From: Diadema setosum
Lineage: Eukaryota; Echinodermata; Echinoidea; Diadematoida; Diadematidae
DNA length: 64,000 bases
Assembly: GCF_964275005.1 (NCBI RefSeq)
Contig: NC_092695.1
Location: forward strand, 12,415,697-12,479,696
Direction: 5' to 3'
How positions within the stretch are numbered: position 1 is the first letter of the stretch; every line of letters begins with the position of its first letter. Of the stretch, positions 14,440 to 25,749 are shown piece after piece. Position numbers and translations under genes: made by a program. Below the pieces are notes generated by a model. The model was not told the DNA's origin, did not search any database, and worked only from the letters and a program-made list of their open reading frames with translations.

Positions 14440-14698
14440 CTGTGATATGGTAGACGGAGTTGAAACCGATGCCAAATCTGCCGACCTTGAGAGGGTCTTT
14501 CTCTTTGTTGCTGCGGGCTGGCTTCTGTATTCCCGCCCAGTCTTTTGGCTTGAATTTGGCATCGTTATATGCGTAGAGAGCGGGACCCTGGTACGGTGCC
14601 AAGGATTCACAGAAGAGCGTTTGCGTTCCATACTGTCTGACATCGTAGAGAAATTTAACCCTCTTGGCACCAGCATCTTCCGCATTTTGAAGAATTTC
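14440..14698 (-). CDS. SACS-like: Sacsin-like protein, coding exon 4: ATP-binding core of the first repeat
   Basis: This 259-nt exon encodes residues 45-130. It starts [19 protein letters not shown] (N-box, with E45, N49 and D52 matching the Hsp90-type catalytic and metal residues). It ends [14 protein letters not shown] (glycine-rich lid motif). The DxGxG motif of the third repeat is replaced here by IQKPARSN, so ATP binding in this repeat may differ. The acceptor is TGTGAAAG|GAAATT (phase 0) and the donor is ATCACAG|GTACAAA (phase 1). The preceding tract of GTTTG repeats lies in the intron. Neighbouring exons match in phase on both sides. Confidence 0.88.
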
Positions 14699-15945
14699 CT
14701 TTCACAAGCAAGCAAACAAACGAACAAACAAACAACATACCATAATGGCAGTCCGTCTCCGTAAAAAAAAAAAAAAAAAATAAAGTACAGTGTATTGGTT
14801 TACATTCCTTGTAACAAAATTGATGCTGTTGGTCTCTGATCAAATCTAGTGTCTTGGTATCAAAATTTACTGTACTTAACGTCTTAATGTATGGTAAACG
14901 TCGTGCCTCCACAACATGAACAGCATATTCGTCTGACACATCACAAAGCAAACCTAGAAATACATCAAGCATATTCATCAATCGGTCCCATTTTATTTGT
15001 CTTATCCTTCTTCCGTCATTTGTTTTCGATGGCAGCCTCCTTTGTCTTAGCGCTGCTCTTCTCTCACAGTTTTCGTTAAATAGTTGCGTTTGTAATGTTC
15101 TTGATCAAACTTCGGTGTGTCTGAGCTCATAATGCCTGTCTTGTATCTTGTTTGTTTGTTAGTCTCGTTTCTGTTGGATCTATACAGTATATTTAGTTGT
15201 ATCAGCCCCATAAACAATACAAATTTACGTATACATTTATGTTTCATGTGGCTATCTGTTTAAGCAATACGAACTGGGTTTGGTGACCACATTTTTTTTT
15301 TGTATGTACATTGTATATTGTAACTAGTGGGACCCTCAATCTATACAAGCTCTACAAGCTTCACTTTTCAGTGGGTCCAGAATCTCCATCGTCCCATTCA
15401 TTTATCACTAAAAGGCCTACTTCTGCAAAACCCATCAAAAGTATAATGTAACCCTTTTTTCTTGATTACTTACGTTAATATTTCTCTACTTCCATGTACA
15501 TTACGTGTATATGTTATTTATCATGTTGAGATTAAGAAAATAGAAATGATCTTGAACGAACATCATACCCCATACGTTACCAGCTACCCATATTTACATC
15601 TCAGTAAAAAGACGGGTATCGGGGAGTAAACATCTTTAATAAGGCTGTAAACGTTGGGAAGGATATGAACTCGGGACATGGTGAAATGGCAACATCTACA
15701 ATCATTAATTACTTGGATATTAGAACATACTAACAATATTGACGGTGGATTCATGAGTGGCATTTTCTCTTTCATTTTTTTCTTCAAGTTTCCGCATGTC
15801 ATGTGAATTTGTTATAGATGACGAGTTGGAGGAAATGTTTGTAGCTTTCCGTGTTTTTACTATACTTGCTACACTTCCGTCGTTAAATGTAAAACAATAA
15901 AATCGTCTTCAAAACAATTAATGTAAGACGCAAAATATGGGCTGT

Positions 15946-16065
15946 TCATTGTTCACTTAAAAGATGACCATCGCCATCAGTTATTTGTGGACTGAGGTGG
16001 TTGATGAGACTAATCTGGGCCCAGAAGTCTTCACTACAGTGAGGGCAGAAGAAGTTGCTGCAGAA
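15946..16065 (-). pseudogene. Fragment of a LINE C-terminal zinc-finger region
   Basis: On the minus strand the sequence reads CSNFFCPHCSEDFWAQISL, then INHLSPQITDGDGHLLSEQ and a stop. The C-x2-C ... S-L-I-x-H-L pattern followed by an acidic DGDGHL tail resembles the short zinc-finger module at the C-terminus of some animal non-LTR reverse transcriptases. Only about 40 residues are left. It sits in intron 3 of the sacsin-like gene, about 60 bp past the donor of exon 3, and is not part of that protein. The family assignment is from memory of the pattern. Confidence 0.35.
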
Positions 16066-16123
16066 GAATTCTCATAAATATAAGTGACGGCTATGTTTAT
16101 GCTTTTAATATACGTAAACTTAC

Positions 16124-16206
16124 CTTAAAGATCTGACCATCGCTGTAATCGCGCAGAATTTTCTTCAGATACGTTACGAGCGGGGGCACTGTTACACCAA
16201 ACTCGT
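16124..16206 (-). CDS. SACS-like: Sacsin-like protein, coding exon 3: start of the first sacsin repeat
   Basis: An 83-nt exon between TGCGCAG|ACGAG and TTTAAG|GTAAGT on the minus strand encodes residues 17-44. It reads HEFGVTVPPLVTYLKKIL and then RDYSDGQIFK. This is the typical entry of a sacsin repeat (compare PLTVRIWNILKNTYGDSAIFKE and KLTSRIKRILQSYSGEDTVFKE in the giant exon). It joins in phase 0 to [11 protein letters not shown] of the next exon. It was found by reading splice signals and family motifs, because it is too short to stand out as an open frame. The phase arithmetic (2 + 27x3) is exact. Confidence 0.85.
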
Positions 16207-17730
16207 CTGCGCAGATTGGATAAAAAAGAAAAGAAAAGAAAAACAGACAAGTCTAGACGCAAACAAGACTTTGCAGCTTGGTTGTGCACTCACATCCTTA
16301 TGGACATGCCTCGCCCGGACAAACACTGACTCAGTAATTTCTTTTGCCAGCGTTTGTATTAAGCATAATAATACCTTATACACACAGCAACATTGCAATG
16401 TTGTAATTGTGTTTTCATCATCAAAAACACACAGAAAAGAGGAAAAGGTCATACTTGTATATTGACCCGTACAAGGTATTTACCCAAAATAAGCCAGAGT
16501 ATTGGTAACGGCAATATAAAAGAAAGTACATGGTCATAAAAAGCAATGAATTCACATCTCGATTCGTTTTAGAATGCATGCCTGTCTCTTTGAGTGCCCT
16601 GTCAACGATATTGTAGTTTAAGGCAACTGTATTCTTTTAAATGGCACATTGGTTAGCGAAGCTTAAAAGAAAAGAAATATGAAGGAACTTTGTAATAAAA
16701 TACCAGCTTGATTTTTTTTTTAGTCATTACACCAATGTCACTGCTCCTGTCATCTTCTTGCTCAATCACTCTGGGTTCAATGAGACTCGCCGATTTTCCA
16801 CTTGACAATTCTCTCATATATCATCATGGTTACTTATTCACGTGTCATTACAAGCGAAGAACAGATTCTCGGGTGATAACCTGCTTATTATTCCGAAGTT
16901 TTTCACGCACTCACATACAACTTAGCTTCACTCCTTTCATTTGCCCCTCAAATCGTTAGTAATGAAACAGTTGTGTTTTGTTTTTAATCACACTGCTCTA
17001 CTGTGATCACTCCTCTGATCTAGAGTAATGTGACAGCTCCCAAACTTGATTAATCTTTATGTTACCTTATTCCTGATGAACACTTACCACTTCACGGCAT
17101 TGTTTCAACAGCGTTATTAGTATTATACATTATTCATAATCCCTGTCTGAGAGTACTTAAAGCTCCTGCTTATTTGTATCATTGCTTTATATAAAGTTTA
17201 AAAGTAAAATTGTAACAATTGTTTGAAGTTTGTGTACATATGATTTTACAGGCATATTGTTACATAGTCATTGTCTTTAATATAGACATGGTTGATATAG
17301 GTACATCTGATTGTATGTATCGTGATTCTCTTCGCAATCACTTTGTTTGTTTTTTTTTCTCGTAAATATATAAAAAGTAGTTATTTAGATAATATTTGCT
17401 ATATATAATTACCCATTTTGGTACCCCTGGCAGACTGCGAGATACTGTTGTAGGGTTTTTTTCCCCATTAATTCTTCCGGCATATTCCAGACATTGTATA
17501 TTTTGCTAGTTCTGTATACGCTGACTCTAATTTCAAGTAAATAATTTAGACGCTGCACTCTTTATCACATACACTCAAGATGAATGCACACGCACGCACG
17601 CTCAGGGCACATGCACACACAGACACCTGCACTTGCACTCAAACCTCTTCCCACAACCCTTCAGTTTCTACTCATACCCCCACACCGACAATGATCCCTC
17701 ATGGTATGATCTTTGATGATCAAAGTTTGA

Positions 17731-18750
17731 ATGACTCCAAAAGTAGTTATTACAACTGCCGAGATTAATGCACAGATAAAACAAAATAAATTTCAATCAT
17801 TTTTTGATTTTTTGAGCCTCCTTCACATCAATGCCAGTAGTTTAAATAAGAATTTTGATTCTATAGAATCATTTCTTTCCTCTTTACAAAATTTTCAATT
17901 CAGTATAATTGGCATATCAGAAACTTGGCTTAATACAAATTCACCACCAATATTTGATTTAGAGTATTATCGAATGTATCGTTCTGATCGTTACTTAGGC
18001 AAGGGAGGTGGGGTTGCTTTCTACATTAAAGATAATATTGATATAAAAGTCGGGCATGACTTACATATCGAGGGTACGGAAGATATTTTTGTTGAAATTG
18101 TGAACAGTAAAGTAAAAAATATAATAATAGGTAATATATATAGGTCCCCAAGAAATAACATTGATTGTTTTTTAGAAAGTTTTGATCAAATTCTGAGTAT
18201 TATTTCTCAGGAAAAGAAAGACACTTTTATAATGGGAGATTTTAATACTGATCTTTTAAATAATTCTGATAATCATACAATGCAGTTGTTAGTTTATTGG
18301 CAACTTATTTATTTCAACCACATATCAACAACCCAACAAAAATTTCTAGTACATCAAAAAACTCTTATTGATAACATATTTTCAAATGTAATAAACACAG
18401 AATTCACAAATGGTATATTTTATTATGATATATCCGATCATTTGCCTGTTTTTACCATCAACAATAGTTCTTTGCAAACAAAACAATATTTTGAAAATAA
18501 AAAATCTCAAATGTATTACAAGGAAACAGAAAATAACATAAATTCTTTGATATTTGATTTAGTGCAGGAAGAATGGGGCGATGTATATGAAAGCAATGCT
18601 GATACTGCTTATGAAAAATTTATCAGCAGATTATTGTATTATTATCAGAAAAACATTCCTTTGGTTAAACGGAAACCTTTAAAGAAAAATAGACAACCCT
18701 GGATTACAAAAGGTATTATGCGGTCTATATCAACCCGTAATAAGTTATAA
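17731..18750 (+). pseudogene. LINE ORF2 remnant: endonuclease domain
   Basis: This open stretch encodes the EEP/APE-type endonuclease of the LINE. In order it shows LLHINASSLN, GISETWL (catalytic Glu), RSDRYLGKGGGVAFYI, IIGNIYRSPRNN, FIMGDFNTDLL (Asp and Asn of the active site), TLIDNIFSNVI and DISDHLPVF (the C-terminal SDH signature). Catalytic residues are present. It ends at a stop before the reverse-transcriptase part, which in an active LINE would be in the same frame. The start is not certain, since the true initiation codon may lie upstream in the 5' region. Confidence 0.85.
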
Positions 18751-18893
18751 TAAGCAAGCAATAAAGAATCAAAGTAATAACTCATTTATGAAATACCGGA
18801 AATATAGAAATCAATTAACATCAGTAATAAGATTGTCCCAAAAATTGCATTATTCAACTAATAAAGAAAAAAAATAAGGATAATCTTTTTTCA

Positions 18894-20640
18894 TTGTGGA
18901 AAACTGTCAATGCTCTTATGGGAAAGACGGTAAAAGAAACTACCAACTCTATCATCATTGACAATGAGGAAATTACAGATTTTACCACATTTATTGCCAA
19001 TTCATTTAATGATTATTATATATATATTGGTCCTAGTTTAGCATCTAATATGAATTCATGTAATACACATTTTACTGATTATTTACCCAATCCTTGTGAA
19101 AATTCATTATTTCTCACGCCTACCAATGATCATGAAATAATCAATGTTGTTCAGAATCTGAAAACTAAAATCGAGTGGGCATGATGGTCTTAGTGTTCAT
19201 TTATTGAAACAAATAATTTTTTACTTTGCAAGCCCCCTAACTCACGTATTTTATATGTCTCTTTCAACAGGCATTTTTCCGAACTCATTCAAACTTGCAA
19301 AAGTTATTCCCATTCATAAAAAAGATGACTTTAGATTAATGAGTAATTATAGACCAATTTCATTATTACCAAGTATATACAAAGTTCTTGAAAAAATTGT
19401 GTATAAAAGGTTACATCAGTTTTTACTAAACCAATAATTTATTGATACCCAATCAATTTGGATTTAGAAGTGGATATTCTACTGATTATGCAATCGCTCA
19501 CATGTGTGATAAAATAATTGAAGCTTTTGCTGATAAGAAGCATGTTATAGGTATATACATGGATTTGTCGAAAGCATTCGACACCATCGACCATGAAGTA
19601 TTGATACATAAACTTAATACGTATGGAGTACGAGGTCACGCTCTGCTCTGGTTTATAAATTATTTGCAAAACCGTCAACAGTATATTAGTTTTCAGTCTT
19701 ATGAATCACAGAAATTTGATATTAAATGTGGGGTACCTCAAGGCTCCATTTTAGGGCCTTTGTTGTTTAACATAATATATAAATGATATCATAGGTTTTT
19801 CTCCATCTTTGAATTTTATACTTTTTGCTGATGATACATCTATTATTACATCAGATCATGATATAGGGACCCTTGTTAATCGTTTGAACACTGAATTATT
19901 GAATATATTGAATTGGTTTAAATCAAACAAGTTATCTTTGAATGTTAATAAGACAAACTTTGTTTATTTTAGAAAACCCTACTCACAGGATCTTAATATC
20001 AACACTCAATTGATGGGTTTTCTCTTTGCGAGAAACAGGTTATTAGATTTTTAGGCATTACAATCGATTCTCATTTGACATGGAACGAACATATATCCTG
20101 TCTACAAAGGACCCTATCAAGAAATATTGGCGTACTCTGGAAGTTGAAAGATCTCTTATCAGAACGATCCCTGATTATTTTATATAATTCTTTAATTTTG
20201 CCTTATATATTGTATTCAAATATTGTAAGGGGAAATTGTAGTATAACTAAACTGAATTCATAGTATTTACTCCAAAAGCGTGCTATTCGTATTATTACTA
20301 ATTCCACATATATTTATCTCATACAGATCCTTTATTTCATCGTTTGCATACTTTGAAGCTTCAGGACATCCACATTTTACAAACAGGTATATTCATGTAC
20401 AAGTATGCAACAAATCAACTTCCCTCTTTATTTCATAATATTTTTCACTTAAATTCGAATGTACACACATATCTAACTCGCCGTTCGACAGATGTTCACC
20501 TTGCAAACCCCAAAACTGTTTTAGCTCAGATATCAATTAGACATTACGGTCCCGACGTCTGGAATAACCTACCTGATCAATTAAAGCAGTGTACTTCACT
20601 TTTTTTCCTTTAAAGCTCATTTAAAAAAGTATTTATTATT
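18894..20640 (+). pseudogene. LINE ORF2 remnant: reverse transcriptase and C-terminal region
   Basis: Successive frames carry reverse-transcriptase blocks in the expected order. These are KLAKVIPIHKKDD and NYRPISLLPSIYKVLEKIV (19.3-19.4 kb), QFGFRSGYSTDYAI, IYMDLSKAFDTIDH and CGVPQGSILGPLLFN (19.45-19.8 kb), then LFADDTSI (catalytic YADD-type box, about 19.83 kb). The C-terminal region follows (LRRSTDVHLANPK-like and HYGPDVWNNLP, 20.3-20.6 kb). Frame changes or stops fall at about 18750, 19184, 19437, 19786, 20054 and 20263. The domain order and the VWNNLP tail fit the CR1/L2/jockey group; I cannot name the clade exactly. Confidence 0.85.
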
Positions 20641-21342
20641 GAAATATGTTTCCAGTTAGTAGTCTTTCATCAATGTATTTTCTCTTTCTTTTTTTCTGAG
20701 GTCTCAGTAAGCCCTGATCCATGCAAAGTGTTTTTTTTTTCATTCCCTTCCGTTCCTTTCTTTGATAATGATATTGCATATATTCAGTAAAGCGTATACC
20801 TCACCCCAAAATAGGCATGCTACAGCCTTTATTCTCTCTTGCACTGTCACCTGCACACACGACGCACTGTCACTCGCACACACCTACACTATTATTGTCT
20901 GCTATACCATGCAGTAATCAATGGTGCTGCGTGCTGTCTTTTTTTCTTGTTTTAAAGCGCCAAGTCACTATTTTTCTTTTCTTTTTTTTCTGTAGCAAAA
21001 TGTGCTTCGTGTATTAAGATTAATAGTTTTATGAGTACATACATAATTGGTGTTGTATTTACATTTGTATCACATATTCAGATAGGGCCTCATCCACGTT
21101 AAGCTCTGCTTATGATGACGGTCCCCTGTATTGATTTCTCCTTTGTTATTAGATACAGTATGCCTTAATAATTATGTTATTTAGATTCATAATTATGCCA
21201 CTTCAGACTGAATGTTGTTACGCAAATGATTTTTCTTTGTATTGATTTGTATGTATCTGTATCATTTTGTTTTCATTTGCAATTGTATTCGGAGAAAGAA
21301 AATGCAGAAATAAACCAAACAAACAAACAAAAGTTTACTCAC

Positions 21343-21367
21343 GGTCGGAATCATCAAGTTCTTGGTC
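21343..21367 (-). CDS. SACS-like: Sacsin-like protein, coding microexon 2 (25 nt)
   Basis: A 25-nt microexon lies between a good acceptor (CTGCCTATTCAG|GACC) and a GTGAGT donor on the minus strand. In phase 0 it reads DQELDDSD, with one leftover base that completes a His codon with exon 3. The other two frames give stops or break the join to exon 3. The acidic octapeptide resembles no domain. A LINE on the opposite strand ends about 11 bp inside the downstream intron, so the donor sits right beside transposon sequence. The call rests on signals and phase only. Confidence 0.6.
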
Positions 21368-22084
21368 CTGAATAGGCAGTTAGAAGGAGAGAGAATAACA
21401 AGTGACTGATGAAGAGGGCATTTATGATAATAGAGTCATTGAAGATCACGTCGTATGAGGCTTGTAACGTTCATTAATGTAATATCAAAATACAACTGCA
21501 TTCAATTAAAAGAAATCCTCAATTTGATTAGTTTGGGGCCGTATATGTGTGTCTTTTTCATTTAGCTTTGAATGTGTGTTTACAATTGAGCATGCTATAA
21601 GCAGGGAGGTCTTTTTTACACCTCCCTGCTATGAGTGAGTGTGTTCAGGTAGTAATGAGTAAAAGTATGGGTGGGTATTGAATTGTGGCAAGGGTGTGAT
21701 ATAGAGGAGGTTATGAATGTGCTGGGGCGAGGGCATCGGGATGTTTGGACTTGGAAATTGGGGGAGGGGAACAATGACAGACGTCTCTCTGGCAATGGGT
21801 GGATTGAAAGAAGGAGGGGAGAAGCATATAGGTTTTTTGTTGTCGTTGCTGTAGAATAGTTGTAGAGGTATAAATTGTTATGAAAAGTAGTTAGGGAGAA
21901 TTGTTTGGGGATGGGTCGCTAGTTTTATATATTACATACTTAGGTATGGTTAGTAACGTTACATTTATACTTTAAGCAAATTTACATTGCTTTTACACTG
22001 TAGGCCTACTACTAAATCATCATCTATTCATTTTAGGTCAAAATCATGTTACAACATGTTCATTCTTCCCAGATTTATGATGTA

Positions 22085-23019
22085 CACTCAGCAAAATAGG
22101 AAAGAAAAAGAAAGTTAACACTTTTTCCTGTTCATTTTTTTCATAGAAGATTTTGATGAAAATCAATGTATTATATACCATGTTATGTTAAAGGTAATTT
22201 GATAGGCTATGAAACCAGTATGTCAATTTAAAGGGAATTCTACCCCTGAGTGAACATGTTCGTTTTTGTCCTCCAAGGTACAAATGTAAAAATTGCAAAT
22301 ATTGACATGTTGTCTTTCATTTTGAAATGCCCTTAAAGACAACAATGATAACAAAAGACCACTTTAATACAATGAGAGACCTGAATGAAACAGCAAAAAT
22401 AAGTCTTCGTTCTCATTATAACCTCAAACAAAATCAAAGCGGGAACCAAAGGAAAAAATAAGAATTTTCTGCCAACTCGAACTTCAAATGGCATAGGAAG
22501 TAAGGGCACAAAGATGATTAAATGAACAGAATATCTGTATTTCATTTTTTATTTAGTAATTAAAGAATTCATGACAAAAATCTAAGAACCAAATACTATT
22601 TACAATTCTCATTCCATTTGAATTTGGATTTGACAGAAGATTCTTCATTTTCCTCCAATATTTTAGCCTTTATTGATCTTTTGAGCTTCAAAGATATTAT
22701 AGAGATCATAGTCTTACTGTTGCAATGTAAGTAATGTTTTATTATTGCGTTAAATTCGTCTTTTGTTCTTATTGTTACAGGGAAGAGCACTAACAAATGA
22801 ATGACATCTTGTTAATTGTTACTATTTTAACTTTTATGCATTTGAAGAGGAAAGTAAAGGTGTTCAGTCATGCGTTAAGTTTCCCTTTATATTGACCTAC
22901 CAGGTTGATAACCAAATAAAACACTGTTCACTTTAATTAACTTTAAGCCAAATGTTCTATGAGAGATATAAACTTGAAAAAGTGTTTACTTTCTTCGTCT
23001 TTTTTTTTTTTGCTGAGTG
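22085..23019. mobile_element. Non-autonomous TA-flanked DNA transposon (Tc1/mariner-like)
   Basis: Terminal inverted repeats CACTCAGCAAAA... (left) and ...GCTGAGTG (right) are flanked by TA at 22083-22084 and 23020-23021. The TIRs extend about 45 bp with mismatches, sharing GAAAGTTAACACTTTTT on the left and GAAAGTAAACACTTTTT on the right when complemented. The 935-bp interior has no frame resembling a transposase. It lies in intron 1 of the sacsin-like gene. The CACTCAGC start and TA target fit the Tc1/mariner superfamily. Confidence 0.7.
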
Positions 23020-24077
23020 TAGAAAAGAATGGAAAAGAATGAATACAATTAAAAAAATATTGGAGTTGACAAGGTAACTAAAAGGACATGGTTAGTAATG
23101 TTACAAAAAAGGACATGATAAAATAAAATCAATGTCTTGTGACAAAAATTTTGCGAAAATGAAAGTTACTATAAACAATTACCGCATCATGACACATGTT
23201 CCAGCAAATTTTTTTAGCAGTTTGACTGATAATTTTTTTTTTAGCTAGACCACCACCACCACCACCAAAAAAACAAAAAAAAAAAAAAAATGGATAGCAA
23301 CGTTACGGTTAGTATACGTTACAATAAACTCGTCCAGAGTAACTCCGCAGGTCATTTCGCCTTTTTGTAATTTATAAAATATCGCATGCTCTTTTGAATA
23401 TCATAAATGTATTTAGGAAAGATATCACAGGATCCCTCTGTAATTTGCATTTAAGTGAATTCAATTGTCTCCAGTCCTACATGTTATATACAGTTGAAAT
23501 AATGATTTGAGATAGCAAGAAAAAAAGATCAAAAATAATTTCTATTGAATTTGAAAGACCTTAATGTTTTCTGAACAGCTATGGCATTAGATGATACCTA
23601 AATCAAAGATTAACACAAAGAGGCACATTTCTTTTTTTGATGTCATGTCCTCCTATACTTATAAAGGAATCGCTCACTTCCATTTTTTTATGTTGGTAAT
23701 TTTGCTGTACTTCTTCTTTTCATTTGTTTCAACGACAAAATGAAATATTTCAGTCATTGTTGTTTTGTTGCTGTTTTTATTTCCTAGTGCAGAAATACTA
23801 CATATATACAATGTACAGTAATACCAATTTGATTGCAGTTTTTATTTCATGTATTGCTATTAAAGATTGAAGTGAATGAATAGTACTTGAAAAAAATGTG
23901 TGCATAACTTTTCGAAAGTCCGCAGACGTGGAAATATGTCCATGGAATATAATGGTTGTGCTTCTTATTTCTCCTTCATGGCCCAGCCTATTATTGAAGG
24001 GACTATCACACATTAGTAGAGCCCACTATAAGTGATTTTGAGTATACAAACAAGTGAAATACGAAGACGCAACTTAC

Positions 24078-24101
24078 CGACAGACATAAAATAGGTATCA
24101 T
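24078..24101 (-). CDS. SACS-like: Sacsin-like protein, first coding exon with start codon
   Basis: The ATG at 24101 opens MIPILCLS and runs 24 nt to a TCG|GTAAGT donor (intron from 24077). Phase 0 matches the microexon at 21367. An in-frame TAA lies ten codons upstream, so this is the first possible start in that frame; the -3 base is G. A second ATG in another frame (ATGTCTGTCG) would read into stops in the next exon. The model therefore has no room for an N-terminal ubiquitin-like domain. An unseen alternative 5' exon splicing to 21367 cannot be excluded. Confidence 0.55.
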
Positions 24102-24260
24102 TTCGTTTGTATTGCCTGTTGATTTTTGTTAATGGCTTTTATTCGAAGCCAAGTTTGTTTGCAGATTGATTGTTTCCTCGACTTGATACGATATTCATGA
24201 CCCACTGAATAATTGAGTTGGTTTCTTCGACCAATGAAATCGCTCGATTCGCCCATCTCC
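24102..24260 (-). promoter_or_regulatory. Probable 5' UTR and proximal promoter of the sacsin-like gene
   Basis: A CCAAT motif lies at 24231-24235. Two more (24959-24963 and 24969-24973) lie about 860 bp upstream of the start codon in a locally less AT-rich patch. No clear TATA box is seen. The transcription start is unknown, and a 5' UTR intron is possible. Confidence 0.25.
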
Positions 24261-25343
24261 CTTAGTGCCAAACGAGCATGTAAGAATGCTGGATAAGTGC
24301 CAATTTACATCGATGTAAACTTTGTCACCTTATAGACCCTATACATTTTACATTATGGTAAAGGCTCAAATTGGAAGACATGCAGGTTTGTTGTCCAGGA
24401 GGCTAGATAGGTGCTATTTAAGAATATTGATGTAACTCTGTCATAAAATTATATCTGTAATATATTGCACATAACAATCGGATGGCGTGATACGGTATCC
24501 ATGCTATTTCAAGGTTATTCAATGCTCAATCAGGCATCTTGTTGCATTTGTGATACCAAAACTTTCCAAGGGTGTCATTTTCTCGATCATTGCTTATAGG
24601 AATAGGCCTACCGGAGACATCACGCTGTTCATTTCTGTTTCAGAAAAGCAATTATCTAGTATTCTGGACACTCAACGTATATCTTAAAATATCATTCTTA
24701 TATACTTACTTGTATATCTTCCTATTTTAGCTCTCTTTTTAGGCCTATATGTAAAACATTACAGAGTTATAGGCCTACATCAGTATAGACTGGTACCTAT
24801 ATACATTCCTGGCACGTGTCTACCAATTCTAGCCCTCAACATTTATATGTGAAAGAGGTGTGATAGGATGACAGAGCTGTTACCTGTTAGAGCAGTAATT
24901 ACATGGAAAGAGGAGCATAATGTAAGCGATGGGTCGTAGCGCGAGACTAGTCCAGTAACCAATAGGCTCCAATTCTGCAGCCCTCTTCATGAATATTAAA
25001 GCCAAAACATAGATCTCGGAAGAGCTCTGATTCATCTTCTCCGGCGAACCATTTCGGCTGATATTTTGCATTTTTGTCCTTACTCAACTGAAATAGTGTT
25101 ATTACAGCGTTATTTCACACAGTTCTTATGCATATATAACGTCTTCATTTGAGAGTAATAATCGATAGTTCTGCTTGCATACGAGAATTACGGTTTAGCT
25201 GACTGTCGTACGATCGACCTCCAAAATCCCCGTCGCCAAAAATAGATTGGTGGTGCATATCCCGTTGCACATTATAGGCGCTCATCAATGCATGCGCGAC
25301 ATGTTGTCATAGCATTTTGGCCAGGCAATGTCAGAGCCTTATC

Positions 25344-25749
25344 AAAGGGATAGTATAGTTTTTCGTTGATATTGGGATTCAGATTTAACTTCTTGCGAGA
25401 TAATTAGAACCACTTATTTAAAATATCAAAGAGCAAACAAAGCTAAGAGGAATCGCAAATATATTTGTTGAAAGTCGGTTTTGAAATGGCTGAAATATCC
25501 AACAACAGCGCAAAACAAAGTGGTCCCAATAATAGGTGGGTTTCGCCTTTTATTAGGACCTCTTTGCTCTTGGATATCTCAGCTTATTCAAAACCGATTT
25601 TCATCAAATGATTTTTTTTATTACTTTTAGAATTGTATTCTCATCGATATTTCATAAAAGATTATATTATCATTTCAAGTGGTTTCTATTATCTCGGAAA
25701 AAGTTAAAATCTGAATCCTTATCTGAACCAAAACTATACCATCCCTTTA
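25344..25749. mobile_element. 406-bp palindromic MITE
   Basis: The left end AAAGGGATAGTATAGTTTTT and the complement of the right end (AAAGGGATGGTATAGTTTTG) match. The similarity continues inward for at least 75 bp (GATTCAGATTTAACTT, GAGATAATTAGAA-CCACTT). The interior also folds (AAGTCGGTTTTGAA against TTCAAAACCGATTTT; TTGGATAT). It has no coding capacity and lies between the sacsin-like gene and the RING array. The target duplication is unclear and the superfamily is not assigned. Confidence 0.65.

Larger units (their letters stand above)
17018..21331 (+). mobile_element. Near-full-length CR1/jockey-type LINE, inactive
   Basis: The element has a 5' non-coding region of about 700 bp, an apurinic-type endonuclease frame, a reverse-transcriptase region and a 3' UTR ending in a (CAAA)n-like tail. 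Its outer ends are confirmed by a second copy at 33614-34425 that shares about 460 bp of the 5' end and about 310 bp of the 3' end. The coding region is split into at least six frames by stops and frameshifts, so it cannot be autonomous. It lies antisense in intron 2 of the sacsin-like gene. Its tail ends about 11 bp from the splice donor of the microexon. The exact 5' boundary is uncertain by about 15 bp and no target duplication is obvious. Confidence 0.85.

Noticed and set aside
14700-14760. Short GGAGACGGACTGCCATTATG segment on the minus strand, read as a possible exon end before a GTATGT
   Set aside because: Its phase does not fit exon 4. The exon at 16206-16124 fits in phase and in family motif, so this segment is intronic.
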